A DNA stretch of 64,000 bases from Agrypnia vestita. Lineage: Eukaryota; Arthropoda; Insecta; Trichoptera; Phryganeidae. The stretch lies in the NCBI GenBank assembly GCA_016648135.1, contig JADDOH010002290.1:1-64000 (forward strand), written 5' to 3'. This document shows positions 22,311 through 31,230 of the stretch, piece after piece. The first letter of the stretch is position 1, and each line of letters opens with the position of its first letter. Position numbers and translations under genes: made by a program. The notes under the pieces are model-generated. The model saw only the letters and a list, made by a program, of their open reading frames with translations, searched no databases and had not been told where the DNA came from.

Positions 22311-22479
22311 GTGTTATATATATAATATCTATTGTATAAATGTATGTCCAAATAAAATGAATTATTCAATTAATTCTGGCATCCATCTAGCGGTGGCATT
22401 GCAAAGTAATTTCAACTACCGTATCAAAAAAGTGGATTGCTCTATGGACAAAAATAAAAATTAATCAATTAATAAAAAT

Positions 22480-22720
22480 AAGAACTACATATAAGGTCGG
22501 TATATTCACGGAAACATAGAGGGTTGCTATAGCTTAGTAGTCAGAGCACCGGCCCCGGAAAGGAGATGACCTGGGTTCGAATCCCAGTAGTAACCTAATA
22601 TATTTTTCTGTACATCTTTCTAATTGATTAATTAATTTGATTTTAAAAATAATTTCACAGAACTTTGTTCTGAAAAATTACAACTTCACAAATATAAATG
22701 TGTTCTTGAATAATACTAAT
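22480..22720 (+). repeat. tRNA-derived SINE, type A, complete head
   Basis: tRNA-like unit 22522-22595: acceptor GGTTGCT pairs with AGTAACC (7 of 7 with one G-T), D stem GCTT/GAGC with A-box AGCTTAGTAGTCAGAGC, T arm CTGGG-TTCGAAT-CCCAG with B-box. The anticodon stem cannot form, so it is not a working tRNA gene but a pol III SINE head. Then follows the arm and the tail ACAACTTCACAAATATAAAT with an AAT repeat end. Confidence 0.7.
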
Positions 22721-23114
22721 AATAATAATAATAATACCTTTTTTTTATTTTACAAGAAAGCTTTTAGAGATTTCGACTCTTTCCTGAATGGCAGTCTGTT
22801 TATTAAGTTAGTTTATAATTTATGACGAAAGTATATAATATTATTTAGAAATAATGATATTAAGTGAGGTATGTGCAGAGTCATACATGCCTATAACGGT
22901 TCGTTTACCGGGAATTTCTTGTAATTTTCTCTGGCGTAATATAATGTGCGCACTTGCGTTTGAGATCTGAGACTAACTGTCTTCTGAAGTATTTTGAAGT
23001 AATAAATTAGTGATATATTAATCTGTGGGGGTATGTAATTGTTAAATAATTAATAAATATAATTTAATAAATTTATTAATAATAAAAAATCTTATTTTAT
23101 TACTACATTATATA

Positions 23115-24229
23115 TTAGGTCCTTACATATGAAATTGGCGTTTAGTATGGGAGGAACATAAAGCCGATTTTTTTTTATTATAATATTTTTATTTAATCAA
23201 AGTATGTACCATTGCTATCTATGCACTTTTGCCATCTCATAGGTAGTTCATCGATCCCTTTACTAAAAAAACCATTCGGACGGGAATCAATAAAATCTTT
23301 GAAGGCGGGTTGGACTGCCCCATCGGAGTTGAATTTTTTCCTTTGCAAGAAGTTATCCAAATTCCGAAAAAAATGGTAATCTGTTGGGGCAAGGTCCGGA
23401 GAGTACGGTGGATGTCTTAGACATTCCAATTGAAGCTCCTCTAATTTGGTAGCCGTCTGTTGTGCAGTGTGTGGTCTAGCGTTATCATGAAGCAGCAGTG
23501 GCCTAGAGCGATTAACCAGCCTCGGTTGTTTAGCAGCTATCTTTTCCATCATGGTTTGCAGTTGCTGACAATAGACATCTGCCGTAATCATATGGCCAGA
23601 TTTAAGATTTAAAATCCCTTCATTATTGTGCCGGTTGAGTAATGCAACGCAGCAGTCAACGCGCGTTTGTTGATTTGCTTCACTCAATTCGTGAGGTACC
23701 CACCTTTCAAGCTTTTTCACCTTACCAATTTGCTTCAAGTGGATTAAAACAGTTTTATCACTAACACCGCAGCCTGCAGCTAACTCGGATGTGGTTTGCG
23801 ATGGATCCGCTTCCACAATAGCCTTCAATTCTTCATTATCAACTTTGGTCTCCGGCCGTCCACGGGGCTTGTTCTGCAGGTCGAAATTTCCAGAACGAAA
23901 ACGTTGGAACCAAAAACGCAACGTGTTTTCTTTTGCGGCACCGTCGCCATACACATCATTAATCCTTCGAGCCGTTTCTGCAGCACTGGTGCCACGGTGG
24001 AACTCGTACTCATAAATAACGCGATATTTCAAGTTTTTCATTTTGTAAACTGAGTGACGCAAAGAAAAAAACAATTGAGGAAAAAACAAATGAATTATAA
24101 TTTTCAAAACACAAATACATGAGTAAATAGCTGTATAAATTTGGATTTGGAATTCCTAACCAAAGAGAAGATATTTGAGATCAAATTTGCCAGTACGGCA
24201 AAACATCAATTTCATATGTAAGGACCTAA
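23115..24229. mobile_element. mariner-family transposon with intact ends, internally deleted
   Basis: Perfect 22-bp terminal inverted repeats, TTAGGTCCTTACATATGAAA-TT at 23115-23136 and its complement at 24208-24229, flanked by TA on both sides (23113-23114 and 24230-24231), the Tc1/mariner target duplication. Total 1115 bp against about 1.3 kb for full-length mariners. It contains one minus-strand transposase frame lacking part of the catalytic domain. Intact ends mean it could be moved in trans by a related transposase. Confidence 0.92.
23193..24041 (-). pseudogene. mariner transposase with in-frame catalytic deletion
   Basis: About 282 codons from MKNLKYR (ATG at 24039-24041; an upstream in-frame ATG at 24107 would add 22 residues unlike mariner N-termini). 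The N-terminal paired helix-turn-helix region is complete (ETARRINDVYGDGAAKENTL, RGRPETKVDNEEL, IGKVKKLERWVPHEL). The catalytic domain keeps LLLHDNARPHTAQQ and HPPYSPDLAPTDYHFF, the second and third carboxylates of the DD34D triad. Between LLNRHNNEGILNLKSGH and ITADVYCQQL about 60 residues are missing, including the first Asp (the CDEKW box). The frame stays open with no stop. Inactive as an enzyme, but it could still bind its own ends. Confidence 0.9.
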
Positions 24230-24289
24230 TATTATTTTGAAATAATGATAAGAATTGAATTCATTATAACCATTAAACATTAATTATGT

Positions 24290-24800
24290 TGTCACGAGAT
24301 GGTACAATCAGAAGGAATTACGCACTATCGAAATCTCTGGAAATGTCAGGGTATTTCTCATTGATTCTTAATACATCGATAACCTATATAAAAGGACCGG
24401 CCGTCTACTGCGCAGATCAGTGCGTGTCAGAGTTGACAGCGGATTGTTACCATAGAAAATGAAATCATGTAGTATCTGTTGCTAGCGCGTGGTGTTTCCA
24501 GCAATATATATTCGGAGCAAGTACCTACCGACAAGCGAGCAGTTTCTAATGCGGATCTGAGTGATTTAAGTAACGAGCATCAGTTTATGAGAGACAAGTA
24601 ATTCAGAAGTTATAAAAGAGCCGCGAAGATTCAAGAACGAATTAGGAAATCGGATAATAGATGTGTGAAATAATCTAGAAATATTTAGTGACGGTGGGCC
24701 TAAAAACAGTACTTCGATTTAATTCATGTCCAGTGACTTTTTGTGAAATTAATAAAACTTTAATAAAGTTTTAGTTCTTAAATTTCCTCGTAGTGTCACG
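24290..24800 (+). repeat. Solo-LTR-like block with TATA promoter
   Basis: Starts TGTCACGAGATGG, has CCTATATAAAAGGACCGG at 24381-24398, an initiator-like TCAGTGCG about 30 bases on, and AATAAAACTTTAATAAAG near the end. Its first 60 bases align with the minus-strand block at 63836 (TGTAACGAGATGCTG, CAGAAGGAA, ACTATCGAAAT). No internal gag/pol follows. Confidence 0.6.
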
Positions 24801-25724
24801 TCCCTTGACACTATTTTAAACAGATAAATAAACAAATGGATGAGGTAACGCATCAGCCTTTGTTCTAATTAATAGTATTTAAAAGTGGTCGATTAATTAA
24901 TAATACCGGTAATTTGAATGCCCTGCTCAAATATCGGTGAATCTTTTAATTCTTCCAAAAAGTGAAATTTTTCAAATAATTTACGCTCGTTACTTGTATT
25001 TTCTATGCATTTTGGTATAAAAATTATTTCAAGTGACGTACAATAGCTAGGTTCTTATTTGATCTTAGTTCTACTTTAAAATTTTAATGCTGACTACTCT
25101 TCAATATTTTTTTTGTTATTCAAAGCACGTTTGACTAAATTTCGTATATGTTACAGCCGTTGCGAAACGATCCATCATTCATAGTCTTAAAATATTTAAT
25201 GCTGTTTCGGTTCTTGTATTATAGGACGTTTTATATTTCCGAAGGACCTAATCGATATAAGAGCACTATACGGGTTCAGGTGGTACACGATCCATATTAT
25301 TTTCACGACCCTTCGTGGCGTTTATCATAAAATATTATTCAGCCGAACGAACCACACTTGAGAATAATAGTTCGTTTGCGAATAATATAGTGATTATTAA
25401 GGGATCAACTGATGATTAATTATGAACAATCTATTGATTTACTGCACCAAAAATGAAAATTAAATCGGATCAATTATATATTATGATAGCTATCGCAAAA
25501 CCTTTTGCTGCACAAAATATGTACTGCAGAAATTAATAAGATGTTTTTATTAAATCATGGTGATCTGAGGCCGAAACTAAAGACGGTCCCTAAAGTGGGA
25601 GTGTGAAGGAGTTTCGTGCTCTTCACAATTCGCGCATTCGCGAATAGCTTTGTAACCTCAAGAAACTTTTAACATATATATTATAATCGTACCCTGTTAC
25701 TCTCAAATTATATTATCTTTAAAA
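24801..25724. other. AT-rich DNA, nothing recognised
   Basis: Chance ORF of 60 codons at 25148-25330. No motif. Confidence 0.45.
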
Positions 25725-25806
25725 ACAAAAATAAACTAACCGTACACATATGGAAATAAAAACAATTGTTTTTATTTCCATATGTGTACGGTTAGTTTAT
25801 TTTTGT
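25725..25806. repeat. 82-bp perfect palindrome without spacer
   Basis: Centre at 25765/25766 (CAATTG). All 41 pairs were checked and match, with arms beginning ACAAAAATAAACTAACCG. A diverged direct copy of part of it (ACAAATAGTTTTATTTCC) follows near 25842. No coding content. It would form a long cruciform or hairpin. Confidence 0.92.
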
Positions 25807-26172
25807 CTCGCGTCTCCGAAAATTAAAAAGGTAGAACTTAAAAAACAAATAGTTTTATTTCCTTATGTGTGATTATGGAGTTCTACAAACTTACCTCTGA
25901 AACAATAATAAAAACTAACCGTGAATAGGTAACTATTGTAATTAATATTGCCATACGTTATTATAATAAGGGTACTGCACCCCTATTCACATCACGACAC
26001 ATGCCTCTAAGACCGGGAAATTATTCACAAACCTATTCTTGCAATATGAGAATTCCTTTAGCATTGACATTTTCACATGCACAAGAGAAATTGTATTAAA
26101 TCAATCTTAATCAAAAATTAATAAAAATGAATTTATAGGCTTAAAACCAATTCACGACGTACACGTACACGA

Positions 26173-26184
26173 ACACACACACTG

Positions 26185-26245
<61 letters not shown>

Positions 26246-26250
26246 CACAC
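26173..26250. repeat. (CA)n microsatellite
   Basis: Almost pure AC repeat from about 26190 to 26238 with CA-rich flanks. The minus-strand ORF with a Val-Cys repeat over it is an artefact. Confidence 0.95.
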
Positions 26251-26359
26251 TAACACCATTACGACATTCAAGTAATTTTATACAGATAATATTTTTAGGT
26301 AATATAGGTGTACGGAGCAGATATTTTTCATTTTTTGAAATTTGTCCTTTATATTTAAC

Positions 26360-27056
26360 TGCATCGTCGAATATTCGCCGAATAGTAGACATTTACCGAA
26401 TACTCGTATTCGCCGAATATCATTACGAATATCATCAAGAATATTCGTATTTACCGAATATCATCACGAATATCATTACGAATATTAAAAACATACTATT
26501 TATAACTGAACGCAATGTAAATTACGGTTTCACTGTGCACCGAACACACCTCTATTATCGGGGATTCCCTTACATTGAATGAATGGATTTGTTGAGTTCT
26601 CAAATTCTTTTTTCTATGAAACTCAAGCTGTCAATTGTTACTTGTTTCTTGTTTCACAGCATAACATGAGTTCTTTCATTTAGTTTTTTTAGGTTTTTAA
26701 AAAGTTTAGGTGTTCATTCCATGTAGTTTTTGTTTTGCAATACGTATTGTTCGTTTTATTTTATTTCCGTTGAGTGTAAAAGTGTTAACTCTTATAAAAT
26801 AATTTCAAATTAAATCTAATAACATGACCTCTCGTAAGCGTGAAAAAAGTCATATTTATTTTCGACCGCTGAGAATGTATAAAGGACTAAAAGAAATGTT
26901 GTGCTTTTTTAACAAAAATTTTCCGGTTGTAAATTTTAATTATTAAATCTCTTAAAAGAACAGTGGTGTATTATTTATTACCTTGTTGAATTATTCGTAT
27001 TCGTATTCGCCGAATAGAAGGCTTGATTCGTGAATGCAGTATTCGTTGCATCACTA
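26360..27056 (-). mobile_element. hAT-like non-autonomous element with GAATAC repeats
   Basis: Reverse-orientation counterpart of the element at 58839-59465. Shared blocks include ATTATCGGGGATTCCCTTAC, GTTACTTGTTTCTTGTTTCA, ATAACATGACCTCTCGTAAG, TAAAAGAACAGTGGTGTATT and the end TTCGTTGCATCACTA at 27042-27056. Both ends carry clusters of TTCGTATTCG-type repeats. The left end (26360-26480) is repeat-rich and its exact border is unclear. No transposase. Confidence 0.65.
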
Positions 27057-27065
27057 ATTTACGTA

Positions 27066-27199
27066 AAAAAAGAACAGTGATGTATTATTTATTACCTTGT
27101 TGAATTATTCGTATGCGTATTCGTATTCGTATTCGCCGAATAGGTTTGATATTCGTATTCGTATTCGTATTCGTGAAAGTAGTATTCGTTGCATCACTA
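27066..27199 (-). repeat. Tandem duplication of the hAT-like element terminus
   Basis: Repeats the last ~110 bases of the preceding element (AAAGAACAGTGATGTATTAT, TTACCTTGTTGAATTATTCG, more TTCGTATTCG units) and ends again TTCGTTGCATCACTA at 27199. It has more TTCGTA units than the first copy. Confidence 0.7.
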
Positions 27200-27419
27200 C
27201 TAATAACGTTAGGACCACCAGGTGATCATCGCCATCTATACCAACTCTATCAAAAGATGAATAATAAATCTTGCTAATCTACCGATCGCTCTTTATGGAT
27301 GCACCATTGATACCATCACCATTGTAAGAGGCCAAGCTTTTTAATAATTAAATAAGTTAAAGGTAGAATAAAGTAATTTTAATATCTGCGTGCAAATGTG
27401 ACAAGCAGTAGTGGTATTG

Positions 27420-27785
27420 AACAAGATCTAAATACCAAGATACCACTTAATATAGATAAATGCCAAACAATGTGGTATTTAAAAATAAAATATCCAATTA
27501 TTTTTAATTATTCAAATAAAAATATTGTATAGTTTCTTAAATCTAGGAGTAAATTTTGATTCTAAACTTCTAAGTTTTATTCCGCATATTGATTACGTTT
27601 TTTTCCGCATATTGACTAAGTTTTATTCCGCATATTGATTTCTGAGAAAGATTTGAAAATTTTAGGATTTGTATGAGAGTGGCAAAAGATTCCACGAACC
27701 CCGATACATTAAAACTTCTATACACGTCACTAGTGAAGAATCAGGTCGAATACAACTCGACGGTGTGGTCACTATACTATATTCC
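27420..27785 (+). pseudogene. Jockey/CR1-like LINE reverse-transcriptase fragment
   Basis: Frames spliced by eye give DKCQTMWYLKIKYPIIFNYS, LNLGVNFDSKL, SFIPHID, then EKDLKILGFVMRVAKDSTNP and DTLKLLYTSLVKNQVEYNST with VWS. The motifs DLGVxFDSKLxFxxHI and LGFxxR-S-KxFxNPxTLKxLYxSLVRxxLEYxSxVWSP mark the thumb region of Jockey/CR1 polymerases. Several frameshifts and a short repeat of TTTTATTCCGCATATTGA make it a dead copy. Confidence 0.7.
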
Positions 27786-27816
27786 TTGAAACAAGCTATG
27801 ATTCATTGCCGTATTT

Positions 27817-27895
27817 ATTGTGTATGCAGAGTAAATTGTCGCATATCGATCGTTTTATTGTGTATGCAGAGTAAATTGTCGCATATCGATCGTTT
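27817..27895. repeat. Tandem duplication, 40-bp period
   Basis: ATTGTGTATGCAGAGTAAAT-TGTCGCATATCGATCGTTT appears twice in exact succession (27817 and 27857). It sits inside the decayed LINE and is recent, since the copies are essentially identical. Confidence 0.85.
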
Positions 27896-28499
27896 CTGAA
27901 AAGTTTCTGAGACGAGAAATCAATGTCCCATCCATGCCATAAAGGGGGTTACAACATACAACAATTTACCTAGAAATTGAGAGATTTTTACTAGGAGGTG
28001 ATAAATTATTTAAAAATATATATTAGCACCTATTAATGATATTAAACTTTTATTTTATTGGAAAATTTTCGATAAAAGAAAATACAAAATGGCCGCGTAA
28101 TGCCTATTCCCGTAGAGCTCCTCCACTGTGACTGAAACTGACTGACTTCCAGACACGGTTTTGTTTACACTAATTATACCTGAGAGGATTACGGGGTGAT
28201 GATTATTTCTGACAAATAAATAGTTTTGATAAAGTTAGCCTAAGTTGTTAGGCTAGGGAATATTCTTTTATTCGAAATAATCTATGTGAATGATCAAGTT
28301 TTGCCGCGTAAATAGGCACAGTTTCAGGGAGATAAATTGTCTGTACAAAGAATAACTGTCTTAAACAAGTCAATCGGGATAAAGTCAGACCCAAAAACAA
28401 CCACAAAAATGACATCAACTGACTTCCCAGATGGCTGGATCCTGTATCTCCTTGCACTTGAATATTTAACTTATTTAAAATTGCGCTGTCTTGTCTTGT
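27896..28499. other. No gene recognised; probable decayed LINE remainder
   Basis: Some downstream plus frames (REINVPSMP) could belong to the same LINE, but nothing firm is visible. The minus ORF at 28248-28457 is unrecognised. Confidence 0.3.
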
Positions 28500-28675
28500 A
28501 CTTGTAGGTAGATGTGTTGCGGCGAAGATTCAATATGTACATATATGATATACCGCGTGCTGGTGCACGAAACTGACCGGAACCCAGTGGCGCGATTTAT
28601 TCCTCAAAAATTAGCGGCAATATTATTAATCACAATGTGATGGAGAGGTTTATCAATATATATATATTTATATAT

Positions 28676-28760
28676 GAAGGATTATTTTCTAGGATAACCC
28701 GCAATATAACAGTATTTCTCAAGACTACAATACGCGGGTTATCCTAGAAAATAATCCTTC
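28676..28760. repeat. Perfect 27-bp inverted repeat, 31-bp loop
   Basis: Arms 28676-28702 and 28734-28760 are exact reverse complements (begin GAAGGATTATTTTCTAGGAT, end ACCCGC). Flanked by TATATATATATTTATATAT on the left and a TATATATATATACATA tract about 30 bases to the right. Confidence 0.9.
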
Positions 28761-29026
28761 ATCTTTTACCCTCGAAAATCTTAACATTAACATATATATA
28801 TATACATACAAAGAAACCCGTGTTTCCCTATCCACCAAGTTTTCTCCACAACCACCCACCGATGGTTATGGTGGTGGATAGCACTTGGTGTCACATCGTG
28901 AATATGCGGATGTGCTTTCTAGCACATTGTTTTGTTATGGGAAGGCCGCAAATGCTTCAGATTGTTTCAAAATTGGCGCGCCGACTGTGTCGATGAGTCT
29001 AGAAGGATCCGGAAAAACCTGCTCTA

Positions 29027-29039
29027 GAAAGTTCTGGAA
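29027..29039. promoter_or_regulatory. Three-unit heat-shock element
   Basis: GAA-AG-TTC-TG-GAA: three alternating 5-bp nGAAn modules, the minimum for heat-shock factor trimer binding. First of a cluster. Confidence 0.55.
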
Positions 29040-29047
29040 GGAGTAGG

Positions 29048-29080
29048 TTCTAGAAAATTCCCGAAAGTTCTATAAGTTTC
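29048..29080. promoter_or_regulatory. Five-unit perfect heat-shock element
   Basis: TTC-TA-GAA-AA-TTC-CC-GAA-AG-TTC at 29048-29070: five consecutive alternating modules with exact 2-bp spacing. A degenerate sixth (TAA) and a seventh TTC continue in phase to 29080. The match to the HSF consensus is strong, but no gene lies directly downstream, so any function is as part of a repeat. Confidence 0.7.
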
Positions 29081-29150
29081 TAAGTTGAGTGGCGGAATGT
29101 ATCGCTCTAGAAGGTTCCTGTACATTCGATAAATTTATGGAAGGAGAATG

Positions 29151-29173
29151 TTCTAGAAGGTTCGCGAAAGTTC
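29151..29173. promoter_or_regulatory. Second five-unit perfect heat-shock element
   Basis: TTC-TA-GAA-GG-TTC-GC-GAA-AG-TTC: again five in-phase modules. A weaker site lies between the two arrays near 29110-29127 (GAA-GG-TTC, then TTC in phase). About 60 bases before the Helitron-like terminus. Confidence 0.7.
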
Positions 29174-29234
29174 TATGACGATGCAAACAGTGTACTAAAA
29201 ATCTACGCGTGCGAAGCCGCGCGGGCACAGCTAG

Positions 29235-29418
29235 TAAATTAATAAAAGGAACGCGATGTGATGCGCAAAAAACGTCACTGGCGACGCTTCGAAGTCGGAA
29301 TACGAAGTGAGCGTTATCATACTCATGCGACATCTGTCGTCGCGTTCCAAGCCATTTAGCCAGGCGAGATTCACTCCGGATGGTCCGGATGATTTGAACC
29401 AAGATCGCGATTGACATT
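29235..29418. other. GC-richer unidentified segment
   Basis: Open on both strands: a plus frame reads DASKSEYEVSVIILMRHLSS then RSKPFSQARFTPDGPDDLNQ, and a 115-codon minus frame runs 29070-29417. I do not recognise either. It sits between a Helitron-like end and an AT-rich tail that resembles a reversed LINE 3' end, so retroelement origin is likely. Confidence 0.3.
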
Positions 29419-29860
29419 TATTTATTTATTTATAATTATTTATTTCGTATGAATTAATACATATAAATGAAGGTAGTTGCTTCACTAGACAAGGACTACA
29501 TATTAGAAATAAAAAAATTAATATTGCTCATTAGAAATAAAACACAAACACAAGAAAGACTACATATCTATTAGAAATATACTTTTAAACACTGTACACA
29601 AGGAATTTAGTGATTTGCTTATTTTTGATTATTGATAAAAGATGGCATGTATTTAGTGATTTGCGTTAATCTGCATATTATCTTCAATATATTTTATCAT
29701 TTATTATTTTTCATTATTATTAATTATTAATTAACCGTAAAAATTGTATTAAGTGTATTATATTATATCATATTCAAATGTTCACAAAATACTTATACTT
29801 GTACTTTAATATCACTTGTATGTTATGTAATGTCACGTAAAATAAGATAATTTAAAATAC
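29419..29860 (-). repeat. Probable LINE 3' UTR-like AT-rich tail
   Basis: Starts with (TTTA)n-like TTTATTTATTTATTTATAAT on the plus strand, as expected for the reversed poly(A)-like end of a Jockey/CR1-type LINE. The part at 29690-29850 resembles 57123-57250 (AAAGTGTATT, AAATACTTATACTTGTACTT). Low certainty. Confidence 0.3.
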
Positions 29861-30685
29861 TTGGCTTTTTCGATAAAAAAAATAGAGACTCTCCCCATCC
29901 AGGCAACACCGCAACTCACACATGTATTTCAAGCATAAATCTTACATGCAACCGCGACACAATTGATAAAAAGATAGAAACAGGATATCTTGGGCTATTC
30001 AATGAAAACCTACGTCACGACAGACAAAAAGACAATAATCCTTTGCACAAACACTATGTCTGGAAAAATTTGTGTCCGCGAAATTCGTGTCCGGGAAAAT
30101 CACCAAACCACTATAATAGTCAAATCAATATTTTTTTTGTTTAAATTTTTTTTTGATATGTAGGTTCGTATTTTCAGTCGCTCACATGAAAAATATACAA
30201 ATACGTCATACTCGTTATCATCGCGAGAACATACATTATTCAGAACCCATAAACGTCAAACTTCCGTTTTGACACTTCGGAAATTTATGTATTCGTAAAA
30301 TCTCAATGCTCACGTGTTCTAATGTTCTAAGGGAAAATATGTTATTTCAGTACCGTTGGGTGGGTAATATATTTATTCCTGAATACAGAGATACCCAACA
30401 ATTTTCAGGCTAAAATAACAATAATTCAACAAATTACTATAAATATGTTCCAGATTTAGTAACCAAAAGACAAAAAATGTTATTTCTTAAAAAATATTTA
30501 CTCTTACAATATCGTCCTTCCACAAATTCACAAAGACGTAAAATGTTTCCGTACAAAATTCAACTTTTGGAAAAAGTAACTAATATCCCTTCTGTTTTTT
30601 TTTCACTTTATTTAGTGTTTATTTATTTTATTTAGTTTAATATTTTTTGTTATATAGGTTGATGTACGATTAATGTTAAATATTT
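29861..30685. other. AT-rich DNA, nothing recognised
   Basis: No motif seen. Confidence 0.45.
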
Positions 30686-30689
30686 TGTA

Positions 30690-31230
30690 GAAAAAATATT
30701 CTGCAGTCATGATCTCAACCTTGGATTACGAAAGAGAATGGTCAGATGCTACGTGTTTTCGGTATTATTTTATGGAATGAAGCATGGACGCTCACCGAAG
30801 AATTGATAAGGCGACTTAAGATGTGGATCTACAGAAGAATACTCAAAATAAGCTGGGTGGACAGAGTTTCGAATGAAGATGTTATGTTTTTAAAACCAAA
30901 TTAATTAATCAATTAGAAAGACATACAAAAAAATCTAATTCACGAAAAAATATAAGGCTACTATTGGGATTCGAACCCAGGTCACCTCCTTTCCGGGGCT
31001 GGTGCTCTGACCACTAAGCTATAGTTGCCCTCTATGTTGTGGTTCGGATGAATAAAGAAAAATAAGATCGGTAGAGGAAGTCGGGGTTTAAAAACCTAGA
31101 ACAGTTATTTGGCCAGTCTACTGTGGAGCTGTTTCGGGCCGTTCAAAATTCCTATCATTTTAGCTATGAAATCAAAGCTGACATGATAGCCTACGTCTGT
31201 TGAACGGATAGAGCACGACAAGAAGAAAGA
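30690..31230 (+). pseudogene. LINE reverse-transcriptase fossil interrupted by a SINE
   Basis: Before the break (30690-30892): RMVRCYVFSVLFYGMK, then in another frame AWTLTEELIRRLKMWIYRRI and LKISWVDRVSNEDV. After it (31050-31230): GLKNLEQLFGQSTVELFRAV, QNSYHFSYEIKADMIAYV. Together these match RCYVWSVLLYGxExWTL..RLxAFExWxYRRMLxISWxDxVxNEEV and the ELFRAA tail seen at 5.5 kb, so both copies belong to one family. The SINE inserted between the two halves. Confidence 0.75.
30892..31045 (-). repeat. tRNA-derived SINE, type A, inserted in a LINE
   Basis: Minus-strand tRNA-like head at 30956-31029: acceptor GGCAACT / AGTAGCC (6 of 7), A-box AGCTTAGTGGTCAGAGC, B-box GGTTCGAATCC, T arm CTGGG/CCCAA. 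Next comes the shared arm (TAAAACCAAATTAATTAATC on the plus strand). Only one arm is present, unlike the fold-back copies. Confidence 0.75.

Larger units (their letters stand above)
28500..29234 (+). mobile_element. Helitron-like repeat with heat-shock-element cluster
   Basis: GC-richer block that ends TACGCGTGCGAAGCCGCGCG-GGCACAGCTAG at 29234, followed by T. A GC hairpin about 10-15 bases before a CTAG terminus, with T after it, is the Helitron 3' signature. A matching end (GCGTGCAAAGACGCGGGCAC, minus strand) is at 21742. The 5' end was not located, so the start is nominal. It contains the inverted repeat at 28676-28760 and three heat-shock-element-like arrays at 29027-29173. No Rep/helicase frame, hence non-autonomous. 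Confidence 0.5.

Noticed and set aside
26141..26392. ORF with Val-Cys repeats
   Set aside because: Translation of the (CA)n microsatellite.
26395..26485. CRISPR-like short repeats (GAATATCATYACGAATATC)
   Set aside because: Degenerate, unspaced repeats at the end of a hAT-like element; a eukaryotic context.
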